Positions 1 through 9,443 are shown, counted from the first letter of the stretch. The stretch is DNA of 64,000 bases from Clostridium tetanomorphum (GCF_017873215.1 NZ_JAGGKA010000002.1:247841-311840), one strand, 5' to 3'. Numbers and translations: made by a program. Notes: a model not told the origin generated them from the letters alone.

Positions 1-387
1 CCTGAATATAATGTTATGACCTTATTAGCAGTATATAGTTATGAAGATGTAAAGAAACTTAGATTTCCAACAAATTTTTATACGAAAAAAGAAGTTGAGA
101 ATGCTGTTAAACATTCGAAAATAATCCATTATACAACCTGTATGCTGAATGTAAGACCGTGGTTTTCAAATAGTAGACACCCATATGTTAATGAGTTTGC
201 AAAGTATAAGGCTATTAGTCCATGGGCAGATGTTGAGCTTACAGAATTTAAGTTTAAATCAAAAGTATCAAAAGTAGTAGCTATTGTGCAAAAACTACCT
301 TATTGTCTTGCTATTAGAATATTAGGCTTAATTCATGCAGAGTTAAAACCACTCTATATTCGAGTCAAGGCAAATTTAAACAAATAA
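1..387 (+). CDS. Glycosyltransferase family 8 (C-terminal part, cut by window edge)
   Basis: The reading frame is open from base 1, so the gene begins outside the window and only about the last 128 residues are present. The segment around residues 35-75 contains an IIHYT stretch followed by RPW, resembling the C-terminal IIHFTG/KPW region of GT8 (LgtC/GspA-like) glycosyltransferases that add sugars to surface glycans. No catalytic DxD motif is visible because the N-terminal half is missing. It precedes other polysaccharide genes on the same strand, consistent with one operon. GT8 is inferred from the tail alone. Confidence 0.6.
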   Translation, partial: PEYNVMTLLAVYSYEDVKKLRFPTNFYTKKEVENAVKHSKIIHYTTCMLNVRPWFSNSRHPYVNEFAKYKAISPWADVELTEFKFKSKVSKVVAIVQKLPYCLAIRILGLIHAELKPLYIRVKANLNK

Positions 388-434
388 TAATTTTAAATGA
401 TTAGAAGTAATTTTTTATATAAGGGTGATTTTTA

Positions 435-1535
435 ATGACTAAAATTAGAGTGATGCATTTTGTTTCTGGATTAGTTTCTGGTGGAGTAGAACAGATGCTT
501 GTAAATTACTGCAATAATATGGATCATGATAAATTTGAGTTTATAGTAGTTTATCAACATGAACCGGTCGAATTATGCATTAATAAAATTAAAGCTGCAG
601 GCTGTAAGACAATTCGAATTACAGCAAGAAATGAGAGCTTTGTGAAAAATATCGTTGACAGTTATAAAATTATAAAGGAGTACAAACCGGATATTATTCA
701 CTGTCATATGAATCTAATGAATTTTTGTCCTGCTTTTCCAGCAATGCTATCTGGTGTTAAAGTTCGTATAAGCCATTCACATATAGCAGAAAAAGAAAAG
801 TCTTTTATTTACAAAATAATGGCGAACATTTGTAAGACCTTAATAAAAATATCATCAAATGTTTTTTTGTCTTGCGGTCAAGAAGCCGGTTATTATCTAT
901 ATGGTAAGAATCGTAGTTTTACTATCATAAACAATGCTATTAATCTTGAAGAGTTTCGATATAGAAGTTACAATTTTAGAAATTCTTTGAATTTACAAGA
1001 TAAAGTTGTTGTTGGACATGTAGGAAGATTTTCCGAGCAGAAGAATCACAAGCGCCTTTTAGATATTTTTAAAGAGTTTCTCAAATTGGAAAAGAATGCA
1101 ACGTTGTTGTTGGCAGGAACCGGTGAATTAGAAGAATCAACTAAAAAATATGCAGCTTCAATTGGAATTGACAATAACGTGGTTTTTCTAGGACCAGTTG
1201 AGGATATGCAAGGTTTTTATTCTAGTTTGGATTTATTTGTATTACCTTCTTTATTTGAGGGATTCCCAGTTGTTGCATTAGAAGTTCAAGCTGCTGGTGT
1301 AGTTTCCGTTTTTTCTGATAATATAGATTATTCAATAAAAATAACGGAGTTAGTACATTTTTTGAATTTAGATGAAAGTAATTCCGAGTTGGCAGAAACA
1401 ATGAAATGTCTTTTAAAGCAAGAAAAATGTAGCGATTATAAAGAAAAATTAACTCAAGCTGGATACAATATTTTTAGTGAATCAATTAAATTAGAGAAAA
1501 TATATTTTGATAATTATAGAAGAATGGACGCTTAG
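435..1535 (+). CDS. Glycosyltransferase family 4 (group 1)
   Basis: A 366-residue GT-B glycosyltransferase. The N-terminal GLVSGGVEQML segment is the glycine-rich acceptor-side loop typical of GT4 enzymes. The C-terminal Rossmann half has GHVGRFSEQKNH, and SLFEGFPVVALEVQAAG carries the E-x7-E nucleotide-sugar-binding motif. It probably adds one sugar of the surface-polysaccharide repeat on the cytoplasmic side of the membrane. Donor and acceptor cannot be read from the sequence. It starts 47 bases after the GT8 gene, behind an AAGGGTGA ribosome site, and is followed after 2 bases by the flippase gene, so it is cotranscribed. Confidence 0.9.
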   Translation: MTKIRVMHFVSGLVSGGVEQMLVNYCNNMDHDKFEFIVVYQHEPVELCINKIKAAGCKTIRITARNESFVKNIVDSYKIIKEYKPDIIHCHMNLMNFCPAFPAMLSGVKVRISHSHIAEKEKSFIYKIMANICKTLIKISSNVFLSCGQEAGYYLYGKNRSFTIINNAINLEEFRYRSYNFRNSLNLQDKVVVGHVGRFSEQKNHKRLLDIFKEFLKLEKNATLLLAGTGELEESTKKYAASIGIDNNVVFLGPVEDMQGFYSSLDLFVLPSLFEGFPVVALEVQAAGVVSVFSDNIDYSIKITELVHFLNLDESNSELAETMKCLLKQEKCSDYKEKLTQAGYNIFSESIKLEKIYFDNYRRMDA

Positions 1536-1537
1536 AA

Positions 1538-2953
1538 ATGGATAAAAAATTAATTGTAAAAAATTTCGCATATGCGTTTTTGGCTAATGGTGTTCAATTG
1601 TTACTAAGTGTTATGATGACGCTGGTTATATCAAAAATTTTAGGTGTTAATGAATATAGCTATTGGCAGTTATTTATATTTTATTCAAATTATGTGGGAT
1701 TTGTTCAATTAGGGCTAAATGATGGAATTTATCTAAAGTATGGAGGTTATGATTATAAGGAATTACCATATGATAAACTAAAAACACAATTTATAATTAT
1801 GATGATACAACAGGCGATTATCACTGTAATTATAGCAAGTGCCTGTTTGTTGCTCTTAGATAATAATGATCGGAAGTTTGTTATTGTTATATTGGCTTTG
1901 TATGCTATTATAGTTAATGTAAATAGATTTTTTGGATATATTTTTCAAACTACAAATAATACGTCATGGTTCTCGATTTCTATAATAATAGACCAGTGTT
2001 CATTTGTAGTAATCGCTATAGCTAGTTTATTGTTTGGCTATAAAAACTATCAGCTTTTTATAGTTTTCTATACAGTGACAAAGTTATTTACCCTTATATA
2101 TTGTGTATATAAGGGAAAAGAAATATTATCTACTAAATTTAGAATTAATAAAAATGGTTTTAGAGAATATAAGGGCAACCTTGCTCCTGGAATGAGTCTA
2201 TTAATAGCTAATATGGTTAGCTCGTTTATTATTGGTATTTCTAGAGTTTTAGTAGATGTCAAATGGGGAATCGAAACTTTCGGAAAAATTTCTTTTTCAA
2301 TTTCATTGACTAATTTTTTTCTTGCTTTTATAGCTCAGATTAGTATGGTGGTTTTCCCAGTACTTAAAAGAGTAGATAAGAATAATTCCAATTCAATATA
2401 TAAAATGCTTCATGATATTGTTAACATAATACTGCCAATTATTTATGTCCTATATGTGCCTATAGGCATAATTTTATTACATTGGTTACCACAATACAAA
2501 GAGAGTATAGCCTATTTGGGATATATGATACCGATTTGTGTTTTTGATGGGAAAATGCAATTATTGAGTACAACATATTATAAGGTGTTACGAAAAGAAA
2601 AGACTCTTTTAAGAATCAATATATCTACGTTGATTATGAATACATTGCTAAGTTTATGCTCAGTATTTATATTTAATAATGTATTAGCTGTAGTATTTAG
2701 TATTGTATGTGCAATTATTATGAGGAGCATAATTGCAGATGTGATTTTGTGTAGATATCTTAATTGTAGCTTTATTAAGAGTATCATTCAAGAATTGATA
2801 TTTGCACTTTTGTTTATTATTGCTAATATTATTTTAAGTAGCTATATATCATTTGCTATATTAGTAATGTTTTATGGTGCATATTTATTATTTAACAAAG
2901 AAAAAATTTTAGAAATAAAAAATTTTATATTCTATTTACAGAAGGGTAAATAA
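1538..2953 (+). CDS. Polysaccharide flippase, Wzx/MATE-like
   Basis: A 471-residue, very hydrophobic protein with about 12-14 predicted membrane segments spread over its whole length and short charged loops. This is the layout of Wzx/RfbX oligosaccharide flippases of the MOP superfamily. It would move undecaprenyl-linked repeat units across the membrane. The start follows the GT4 stop by 2 bases and the polymerase gene follows by 3 bases, so translation is tightly coupled. The family call rests on topology and context; flippases have few diagnostic residues. Confidence 0.8.
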   Translation: MDKKLIVKNFAYAFLANGVQLLLSVMMTLVISKILGVNEYSYWQLFIFYSNYVGFVQLGLNDGIYLKYGGYDYKELPYDKLKTQFIIMMIQQAIITVIIASACLLLLDNNDRKFVIVILALYAIIVNVNRFFGYIFQTTNNTSWFSISIIIDQCSFVVIAIASLLFGYKNYQLFIVFYTVTKLFTLIYCVYKGKEILSTKFRINKNGFREYKGNLAPGMSLLIANMVSSFIIGISRVLVDVKWGIETFGKISFSISLTNFFLAFIAQISMVVFPVLKRVDKNNSNSIYKMLHDIVNIILPIIYVLYVPIGIILLHWLPQYKESIAYLGYMIPICVFDGKMQLLSTTYYKVLRKEKTLLRINISTLIMNTLLSLCSVFIFNNVLAVVFSIVCAIIMRSIIADVILCRYLNCSFIKSIIQELIFALLFIIANIILSSYISFAILVMFYGAYLLFNKEKILEIKNFIFYLQKGK

Positions 2954-2956
2954 AAA

Positions 2957-4210
2957 ATGGGAAAAAATAAAATTAAAAGAAATTCAATATTATATATTGT
3001 GATATTTACTTTGGCATTGTGTGCAATTCTAATTTTGCCGAAGAATAGAGAAGTGTTAATGATATTTAATCTTTTCCTTCTGTTAATTACAATTATTAAA
3101 GCAAAATTTTCTCTAATATCACTATGGTCAATTATCAATAATTATGTGTTAGTTAATGTATATTTTTATGAATTGACTGGAACGGCATATGGCATTTTAG
3201 GTCTAACAAGTAATATCTATTTTAATGATATGCTTTTTTATATGTTGATATACAATTTCAGTTTGTTCTTTTGGGGAACTTGCACGGATTATTGTAGATT
3301 GGAAAAAGAAATGCTTACATATGATAGTACGTATTTTAGTAAACAAATGAGTAGTATATATGCAATTATTGGTATTATTTTTGCATATATTGCTTTTCCT
3401 CAAATGCCATTTACATTTAACAGTAATACACGTTTTTCTGCTTTGCTTCCAGGAAATGGATGGAATCATTTTTCTATTGTTGCACTATTATTTGCAATGC
3501 CTGGATTGAGAAAAAATAGGATTGTTCAATTTTCGTATTTGTTTGTTTGTTCATGGTTTCTTATGCATTATGAGAGAGTAGATATACTTGGACTTATAAT
3601 AGCTATATTATTAATATATGTGGTCAAAACAAGCAAAAATATTAAATTATCTACTGTTCTGAAAGTAGGAATTATCGTTACGCTGATTTTTATTATTTTA
3701 AGTTATGTTGGAGAAAGACGAACTGGCAATGTATCCTTTGGTATTTCGGATGTTTTAGCAAAATTAGTTTCTCAAAATACAGCATCAGATATAGGATATG
3801 TATATAATAGCTCATGTGATTTTGTAAAAAATGACAATTTGTTATATGGTAAAACTTATTTGACATATATTGAAGGATTGATTCCACTTGTTGATACACC
3901 ATATAGAGCCGGATTGATCATTAAAAATTTGTACAATACACCTGGTGGTGAGTTTATCTTAACAGAGCCTTTGATTAATTTTGGAATGTTAGGAGTTATT
4001 ATTATACCTAATATTTATTTATTCATATTTAAAATAATATTAAAGAAGAGAACCGTATTACGTTATAATTTATATATTTTTTTGATTGTTACAGCATTTA
4101 GATATTTATGGTATGGATTTAGTTATATAGAAACAGCAGTTATATGGTTCATACCATTACTATATTTATTATATAAATTCCTTAGATTGAGAGGTGTATC
4201 ATATGGATAA
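2957..4210 (+). CDS. O-antigen/oligosaccharide repeat polymerase, Wzy-like
   Basis: A 417-residue membrane protein with about 10-12 hydrophobic segments and a larger outside loop around residues 255-335 containing charged residues (YVGERRTGN and the segment after it). This fits Wzy/EpsG polymerases, which join flipped repeat units into long chains. It lies directly after the flippase and overlaps the start of the pyruvyl transferase gene by 8 bases. Sequence identity in this family is poor, so the call rests on size, topology and its position next to wzx. Confidence 0.72.
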   Translation: MGKNKIKRNSILYIVIFTLALCAILILPKNREVLMIFNLFLLLITIIKAKFSLISLWSIINNYVLVNVYFYELTGTAYGILGLTSNIYFNDMLFYMLIYNFSLFFWGTCTDYCRLEKEMLTYDSTYFSKQMSSIYAIIGIIFAYIAFPQMPFTFNSNTRFSALLPGNGWNHFSIVALLFAMPGLRKNRIVQFSYLFVCSWFLMHYERVDILGLIIAILLIYVVKTSKNIKLSTVLKVGIIVTLIFIILSYVGERRTGNVSFGISDVLAKLVSQNTASDIGYVYNSSCDFVKNDNLLYGKTYLTYIEGLIPLVDTPYRAGLIIKNLYNTPGGEFILTEPLINFGMLGVIIIPNIYLFIFKIILKKRTVLRYNLYIFLIVTAFRYLWYGFSYIETAVIWFIPLLYLLYKFLRLRGVSYG

Positions 4211-5378
4211 AATCGGGATAGTAAACTGCTTTCAAATTAAAAATTATGGTAGTGTACTTCAATCTCTGGCATTAGAATATATTTTATATGATTTAGGATA
4301 TGAGGGAGAAAGCATTTATTATAGCAACAAAAAGAATATACGTGACATCATTTCGTATTTGCCACAAATATTTGTACCGTCAATACGAAAAATGAAATTC
4401 GTAGCTATAAAAAAGAAGTTATATTTAAAATTACATAACAAGCAGCTTAAGACACTGATAAATAAGAGAAACGATAAATTTTTATCATTTGTTAATAACA
4501 ACTTTCATTTAACGAAGTGTATTAGACAATACCAACAATTGCCAGAGCAAAGTAAAAAATATAGCGCTGTTGTATTAGGAAGTGATCAAGTTTGGCATCC
4601 TATAAATTTAGGAAGTCACTACTACACTTTAGAGTGGGTACAAGATTCAATTCCTAAGATTACATATGCTTCTAGCTTTGGTGTGAGCACAATACCATCA
4701 ATTCAATGTGCTACCACAAAACGTTATTTAGCAAGGTTGGATGCAATTTCGGTTCGTGAAAAGGCGGGAGTAAGTATTGTAAAGAATCTTATTGGAGTAG
4801 AACCTTCATTAGTTGCTGATCCTACATTACTTGTAGATGTCAATCAGTGGTTTTCGCTTAAGAAAAATCCTGAATTGAATGAGAAGTATATTTTTTGTTA
4901 TTTTTTAGGGGATAATGAATCTCATAGAGATTTAGCTGAAAAGTTAGCCAAAGAAACAGGATTGAAGATTGTAACGATACCGTTTATGGATGAAATCGTA
5001 AATAGAGATTTTGAATTTGGTGATTATAAACTTTTTGATGTTGACCCGAGTGACTTTTTGGGATTGATTTATAATGCAGAATATATTTTAACCGATTCGT
5101 TCCATGGAACTGTTTTTTCAATTGTATTTAAAAAGCAATTTTTGACGTTCAACAGATATGCTGGAAAAAATGGTTCAACAAATTCAAGAATTGATACTTT
5201 ACTTAATATGTTTAATTTAGAGTCTAGACGTTATCATCAAGATATTGATGGTTCAGATATTGTAAATCAGTTAAATCAATATATTCCATATGACACTGTA
5301 GAAACTAGGATAGATGAATTAAGAAATAATAGTAAACAATTCTTAAGTAAAGCCTTGAGGAGATTGACCAATGAGTAA
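4203..5378 (+). CDS. Polysaccharide pyruvyl transferase family protein
   Basis: About 391 residues. The N-terminal NCFQIKNYGSVLQSLAL segment and the C-terminal ADPTLLVD and LTDSFHGTVFS segments are hallmarks of the polysaccharide pyruvyl transferase family (CsaB/WcaK/EpsI-type). These enzymes put a ketal-linked pyruvate from phosphoenolpyruvate on a sugar, giving a negative charge; in S-layer bacteria pyruvylated wall polymer anchors surface proteins. I chose ATG at 4203 because a GAGAGGTG ribosome site lies just upstream; a GTG at 4194 is also in frame. The gene overlaps its neighbours on both sides. The sugar target is unknown. Confidence 0.88.
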   Translation: MDKIGIVNCFQIKNYGSVLQSLALEYILYDLGYEGESIYYSNKKNIRDIISYLPQIFVPSIRKMKFVAIKKKLYLKLHNKQLKTLINKRNDKFLSFVNNNFHLTKCIRQYQQLPEQSKKYSAVVLGSDQVWHPINLGSHYYTLEWVQDSIPKITYASSFGVSTIPSIQCATTKRYLARLDAISVREKAGVSIVKNLIGVEPSLVADPTLLVDVNQWFSLKKNPELNEKYIFCYFLGDNESHRDLAEKLAKETGLKIVTIPFMDEIVNRDFEFGDYKLFDVDPSDFLGLIYNAEYILTDSFHGTVFSIVFKKQFLTFNRYAGKNGSTNSRIDTLLNMFNLESRRYHQDIDGSDIVNQLNQYIPYDTVETRIDELRNNSKQFLSKALRRLTNE

Positions 5379-6366
5379 TAATTTAGGTTACATAGTTCAA
5401 AATGTGAATATTGATGTACGAATGTCTAGCGCTTCAGGTGGCGCATTCACAGCTTTGGCACAAAATATTATAAATAAAGGTGGAATTGTATATGGTGCAG
5501 TTCTAGATGATAATCTGGAAGTTTGTCATAAGAGAATAACGAGAATCGATGATATTACTTCATTACGAGGTTCTAAGTATGTTCAAAGTAATCTTAAAAA
5601 TACTTTTTCTGAAGCATTTTCTGATTTACAAGCTGAAAGCTTAGTTCTATTTAGTGGTACACCTTGTCAAATTGCTGGTTTAAAGTCTTACTTAAGAAAA
5701 GAATATGATAATTTGTACACTGTTAGTGTAGCTTGTAAAGGTGTAGCATCTAATAAATTCTGGGAAGAATATAAAGCATATCAAGAATCTAAATACAAAA
5801 GTAAGATAGAGAATGTTAAGTTTAGAGATAAACATTATGGATATTCCACTGCATCGATGGCTTTATCGTTTGAATATGGAAAAAACTATTACAAAGGATA
5901 TGAAGAAGATCCATTTTTATTTTTTTATGTAAAAGAAATGATATCACGTCCGAGCTGTTCGAAATGTTACTTTAAAATTGAAAGTAATCCTAGCGATATT
6001 GTGATTTTTGATTGTTGGCATATTTATAAAATGCAGAAGGAAATGGATGATAATAAAGGTACAACTTCAGTAATTGTGAAAAATCTCAAAGGAAAGACTC
6101 TTTTGACAAACTGTATAGATTCTTTAAAAATTGTGGAGCATGATTGGAAAGAACTGATTGATTATGATGGAATTATGTTAGTAAAATCATTTCCTAAGAA
6201 TTCTTATCGAGATGAAGTTTTTATGGATTTGAACAGTCATGGTATAGAGCATTGTATTAAAAAATATATGAACTTAAATACTAAAGTCAAATTAAAATCC
6301 ATTTTAAAAGTATTATTGTATAAACTAGGTATGCTAAATAAGTTAAAGCGAATTAAGGGGAAATGA
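5371..6366 (+). CDS. FrhB/FdhB-like coenzyme F420 hydrogenase beta-subunit family protein, lacking its N-terminal 4Fe-4S domain
   Basis: 331 residues. It begins almost directly with the MSSASGGAFTALAQ segment that normally follows a two-cluster ferredoxin domain in this family. It has FSGTPCQIAGLKSYL (residues about 91-105), ACKGV, and RPSCSKCYFK followed by DIVIFDCW, all typical of the FrhB N and C domains. Relatives are common beside pyruvyl transferases in polysaccharide loci, where their reaction is not established. The missing ferredoxin domain is encoded by the next gene. The gene overlaps the pyruvyl transferase gene by 8 bases. Confidence 0.82.
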   Translation: MSNNLGYIVQNVNIDVRMSSASGGAFTALAQNIINKGGIVYGAVLDDNLEVCHKRITRIDDITSLRGSKYVQSNLKNTFSEAFSDLQAESLVLFSGTPCQIAGLKSYLRKEYDNLYTVSVACKGVASNKFWEEYKAYQESKYKSKIENVKFRDKHYGYSTASMALSFEYGKNYYKGYEEDPFLFFYVKEMISRPSCSKCYFKIESNPSDIVIFDCWHIYKMQKEMDDNKGTTSVIVKNLKGKTLLTNCIDSLKIVEHDWKELIDYDGIMLVKSFPKNSYRDEVFMDLNSHGIEHCIKKYMNLNTKVKLKSILKVLLYKLGMLNKLKRIKGK

Positions 6367-6368
6367 TT

Positions 6369-6584
6369 ATGAATAATGAAATAAAAGTACCCGTTTTATA
6401 TATTGATAAATATGACTGTTGTGGATGTAGCGCATGTAAGATGGTATGTTCTAATGAGGCAATTAAAATGCTTTATGATAATGAAGGCTTTTTGTACCCT
6501 AAGGTTAATAATAATAAATGTGTAGGATGCAATAGCTGTATAGCAATTTGTCCAATTAAGAAATTAAAAAAAGGAGATTGTTAG
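6369..6584 (+). CDS. Stand-alone 2x[4Fe-4S] ferredoxin-like protein
   Basis: 71 residues with two cluster motifs, CCGCSACKMVC near the start and CVGCNSCIAICP near the end, plus the EGFLYPKV spacer between them. That is the exact layout of the N-terminal domain of FrhB-type polysaccharide-locus proteins. The protein stops right after the second motif (KKLKKGDC). I prefer ATG 6369 because AAGGGGA sits about 7 bases upstream; ATG 6363, overlapping the previous stop as ATGA, is also possible. It is either a partner working in trans with the preceding protein or the truncated start of a second full-length gene, since the DNA just downstream is decayed. Confidence 0.75.
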   Translation: MNNEIKVPVLYIDKYDCCGCSACKMVCSNEAIKMLYDNEGFLYPKVNNNKCVGCNSCIAICPIKKLKKGDC

Positions 6585-6585
6585 T

Positions 6586-7410
6586 ATGGCATCAAAACCG
6601 ATTATAGTTACTGGTAGTAACGGTTTTTTGGGAAGCAACTTTATATTTCATATGTTAGATATCTATTTAACACCGGCATCAATAATAGATGTAAATGAAT
6701 CTATTGCAGGTTGAGAAGCAATGTATAAGCTGTTTGAAGAAGAGAAGTTGGATGTCGTGGTGAACTTTGCAGCGGAATCACATGTGAATCGTTCCACCAA
6801 GAATCTGGAAGCATTCCTAGATAGCAATATTAAAGGAACGGAAGTGCTGATGGATGATTGTGGCAGGTGTAATATTGAAATATATCATTAGGAAGGTACT
6901 GGCTAAGTTTACAGATATCTGCCACTTGGCAAATCGCATATGTTCTTTATAGGGAAGATACATCAATTCATACAAGTAGTTCTTCTAAGGTTGGAGTGAC
7001 CTGATAGTGTTTGTATACCATAGAACTTGTGGTCTGCTTGTTATCAATCGTTGTGCTAATAACTAAAACTCATATCATTTTCTAGAGAAGCTGATACTGC
7101 TTATGATTGCCAATGCGCTGAATGGTAAGTCGCTTCCGGTCTATGGTAGGGTTGAGAACATACGCGACTGACCTACATAGAGGATCATTGCTGAGCAATG
7201 GATCTGATTATTCATAAGGTGTGTGTCGGTGAAGTCTATAACGTAGGCGAACACAACGAAATGAAGAACATAGATATCGTAAAAGCTATGACATGTGTTA
7301 TGCTATTGACCCTACTAAGACTTTCAATAAGTTTGGATGGTTATTGGAAACAAAGTTTGAAGATAATATTAAGAAAACCATCCAATAGTGTTTGGATAAC
7401 AAAGAATTAA
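6586..7410 (+). pseudogene. rfbB: Decayed dTDP-glucose 4,6-dehydratase
   Basis: The frame from ATG 6586 starts with an NAD-binding GSNGFLG segment, hits TGA at 6712-6714, then continues in frame with VVNFAAESHVNRS, LEAFLDSNIKGTEVLMD and YH before TAG at about 6892. Further on, in shifted frames and broken by stops, come [25 protein letters not shown] and, at 7195-7290, DLIIHKVCVGEVYNVG and HNEMKNIDIVK. These are successive blocks of RfbB in the correct order, with the catalytic YxxxK region lost. The DNA looks richer in G+C than its neighbours, suggesting acquisition from another genome before decay. The open stretch at 7198-7410 is a remnant, not a gene. Confidence 0.85.
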
Positions 7411-7456
7411 TATGAGAAGATGTATAGTGATTTTAGATAGATACTAGAGGTGTGAT

Positions 7457-8449
7457 ATGAATATTTTGGTTACAGGTGGAACTGGATTTATTGGTGAATA
7501 TTTTATTCCGCAATTATTAGAGAAGAATCATTCTGTGCGGCTATTAGTCAGAAACATTGAGAAAGCAAGGAGATTGTTTGGAGATAGTTGTGAGTATTTT
7601 TTGGCTGATATAAATGATAAGAAGTCATTAAAAGGTTGCTGTGATGGCATTGACATTGTATACCATATGGTAGCAAAAGTTGGAAATCAATTGCCTACAG
7701 AAAAAACAATGGCTGAGTTTAGAAAGGTTAACGTTGAGGGGACAAGAAACATAACAGAAGAAGCAAAGAAATCAGGTATTAAGAAGTTTATCTTTGTAAG
7801 TTCAATTGCTGCAATGGGTATTGTTCACGAAACACTGATTTCTGAAAAAAGTAAATGCACACCATACCTGCCATATCAGATTTCAAAGTATGAAGCAGAA
7901 CAGATGCTTAATAAGGAATTTATTGAGAATAACTTCCCCGTTATAATAATTAGACCGACGAAGGTATATGGTGTTGGCGAACATGAATATTCTTATCTAT
8001 CTTTAGCTAAGCTTTGTAGGAAAGGCTTCTTCCCGCGTGTTGGAAGAGGTAAGAATTATGTATCCAATGTATATGTAACGGATTTAGTTCAGGCACTCGT
8101 TAATCTTATTGACAATGGAAAATTTGGTGAGATATACATAATTACGTCTGCTCAATCAATTACGTTTGAAGATTCAGCAAAGATAATAGCAATGACTATG
8201 GGAGTAAAAATTCATTTTATTCCTGTTCCAAAGGGACTTATGATCTTTGTAGCCAATGTTTTTGAAAAGATATTTAACATCATGCGCAAGAAGCCTCCGG
8301 TTACAAAGAAGAATGTTGAAGCAACAGTGACTGATAGAGTATATGATATTTCTAAAGCTAGAGAGGACCTAAATTATAATCCGGAAGTGCATATGGTTGA
8401 TGGAGTAGCTCGAGTAGTTGAGTGGTATATGAAGGACAAAATCGTATAA
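7457..8449 (+). CDS. NAD-dependent epimerase/dehydratase (extended SDR)
   Basis: 330 residues. GGTGFIG at residues 7-13 is the extended-SDR dinucleotide motif, VSSIAAMG carries the catalytic Ser region, and YQISK gives the active Tyr and Lys; RPTKVYG is the usual substrate-side motif. It probably makes or alters a nucleotide sugar for the polysaccharide, but the segment order also fits 3-beta-HSD-like sugar reductases. An AGAGGTG ribosome site lies 7 bases before the start. It is the last intact gene of the locus; decayed DNA lies on both sides, so whether it is still in an active operon is unclear. Confidence 0.83.
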   Translation: MNILVTGGTGFIGEYFIPQLLEKNHSVRLLVRNIEKARRLFGDSCEYFLADINDKKSLKGCCDGIDIVYHMVAKVGNQLPTEKTMAEFRKVNVEGTRNITEEAKKSGIKKFIFVSSIAAMGIVHETLISEKSKCTPYLPYQISKYEAEQMLNKEFIENNFPVIIIRPTKVYGVGEHEYSYLSLAKLCRKGFFPRVGRGKNYVSNVYVTDLVQALVNLIDNGKFGEIYIITSAQSITFEDSAKIIAMTMGVKIHFIPVPKGLMIFVANVFEKIFNIMRKKPPVTKKNVEATVTDRVYDISKAREDLNYNPEVHMVDGVARVVEWYMKDKIV

Positions 8450-9368
8450 CCCCTTCATCCCTCATCTTTCTGTTTCTCTGTTTCTCAAGAGGTTGAGTAG
8501 CAAGTTCAGCTACGTCTCGCAATGGTCAGTCCTATAGCCATCAACATTAGATAGGTTTTTGCTTACCTAATAGTTTCTTAAATTAAATTTAATATATTGG
8601 AAACATCAATTATTTAGTAATACTATATTGGAAGATATAAATTAAATTATTAGCCACTTAAATACAAATGTAATAATATAAGAATGTTTTTGTAATTTAT
8701 GGTGTATTAAGTTGTTTAAATTGTCAATGATTCCAATTCACGTTCTTTAATTTTTACATTACTTACTATAATACATGGAGTTTTTTTCTTTATTTTTTAA
8801 CTTAATGCCATCTTTTGATATGGATTTTATTGCCTGATAAAAAAATTAATTAATCCTATCTCATCATAGAATATTTTCTCTTGTAGGTTTCCAAAACGCT
8901 CTTTCACAATGTAAAAGGGTTTAAGCTCACTAATTTTTTCTTTTTTATCTTCAGGGATAATAGTAAGTTTGATCAAGACCTCGTAACGACACTTGGAGTT
9001 TGTGAACAGATTGTAAACAAAATAAAAAGAAAATTAATATAAATACTGTAAAAAACCAAGTTAGAAAAATTAACTATTGTTTTTTCTAGCCATCCTAAGA
9101 ATACGGAGTAAAAATTGTTTTAATGGGTAGAATCAAATACACAAACTAACTGGAGATATATAGATATAACTGAATATGAGTTAAGAATATTGTATCTAGG
9201 AACAGCTTATCATATAATCATTATAGGAAATCATATAAAGATAAGCAGTATAATAGAAGAAGCATTAAAATGATCTTAGATAATTGCAAAAAAAATGGTA
9301 TACAAGCAAATAAAGCAATATGTTTGAACTAATATTAAACAAATAAGATCAATTAAATAAATTTTAAT
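8450..9368. other. Gene-free, scar-like region
   Basis: About 0.9 kb with no intact gene on either strand. The first 110 bases are less A+T-rich than what follows, like the decayed rfbB upstream. Short translatable islands occur: one on the minus strand at 8827-9030 (listed separately), and one on the plus strand near 9137-9270. Neither has a start and ribosome site. I see no transposase motif, terminal repeat or structured RNA. It looks like the worn junction between the acquired polysaccharide locus and the chromosome backbone. Confidence 0.6.
8827..9030 (-). pseudogene. Unidentified ORF remnant
   Basis: On the minus strand about 65 sense codons run without a stop and give a protein-like sequence (segments CRYEVLIKLTI, KKEKISELKPFYIVKERFG, EKIFYDEIGLINFF). 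There is no ATG, GTG or TTG with a ribosome site at its head. Just past its stop a one-base frame change opens another 25 protein-like codons (QAIKSISKDGIKLKNKEK) towards 8750. This is what a frameshifted gene fragment looks like. I do not recognise the family. Confidence 0.3.
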
Positions 9369-9407
9369 AAACATGGAAGACTAAAAAAGTTTCCATGTTA
9401 TTTTTTA
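9369..9407 (+). terminator. Orphan rho-independent terminator
   Basis: AACATGGAA (9370-9378) pairs with TTCCATGTT (9391-9399), followed by ATTTTTT. There is no intact gene before it, so it probably ended a gene now lost from the scar region. Confidence 0.6.
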
Positions 9408-9443
9408 CGAAATTTTAAGGTACTAGCTACCTATAAAAAAATT

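Noticed and set aside
7198..7410. 70-codon plus-strand frame as a stand-alone gene
   Set aside because: Its first 30 residues are an internal RfbB segment and the rest is a frameshifted continuation. It is part of the rfbB pseudogene.
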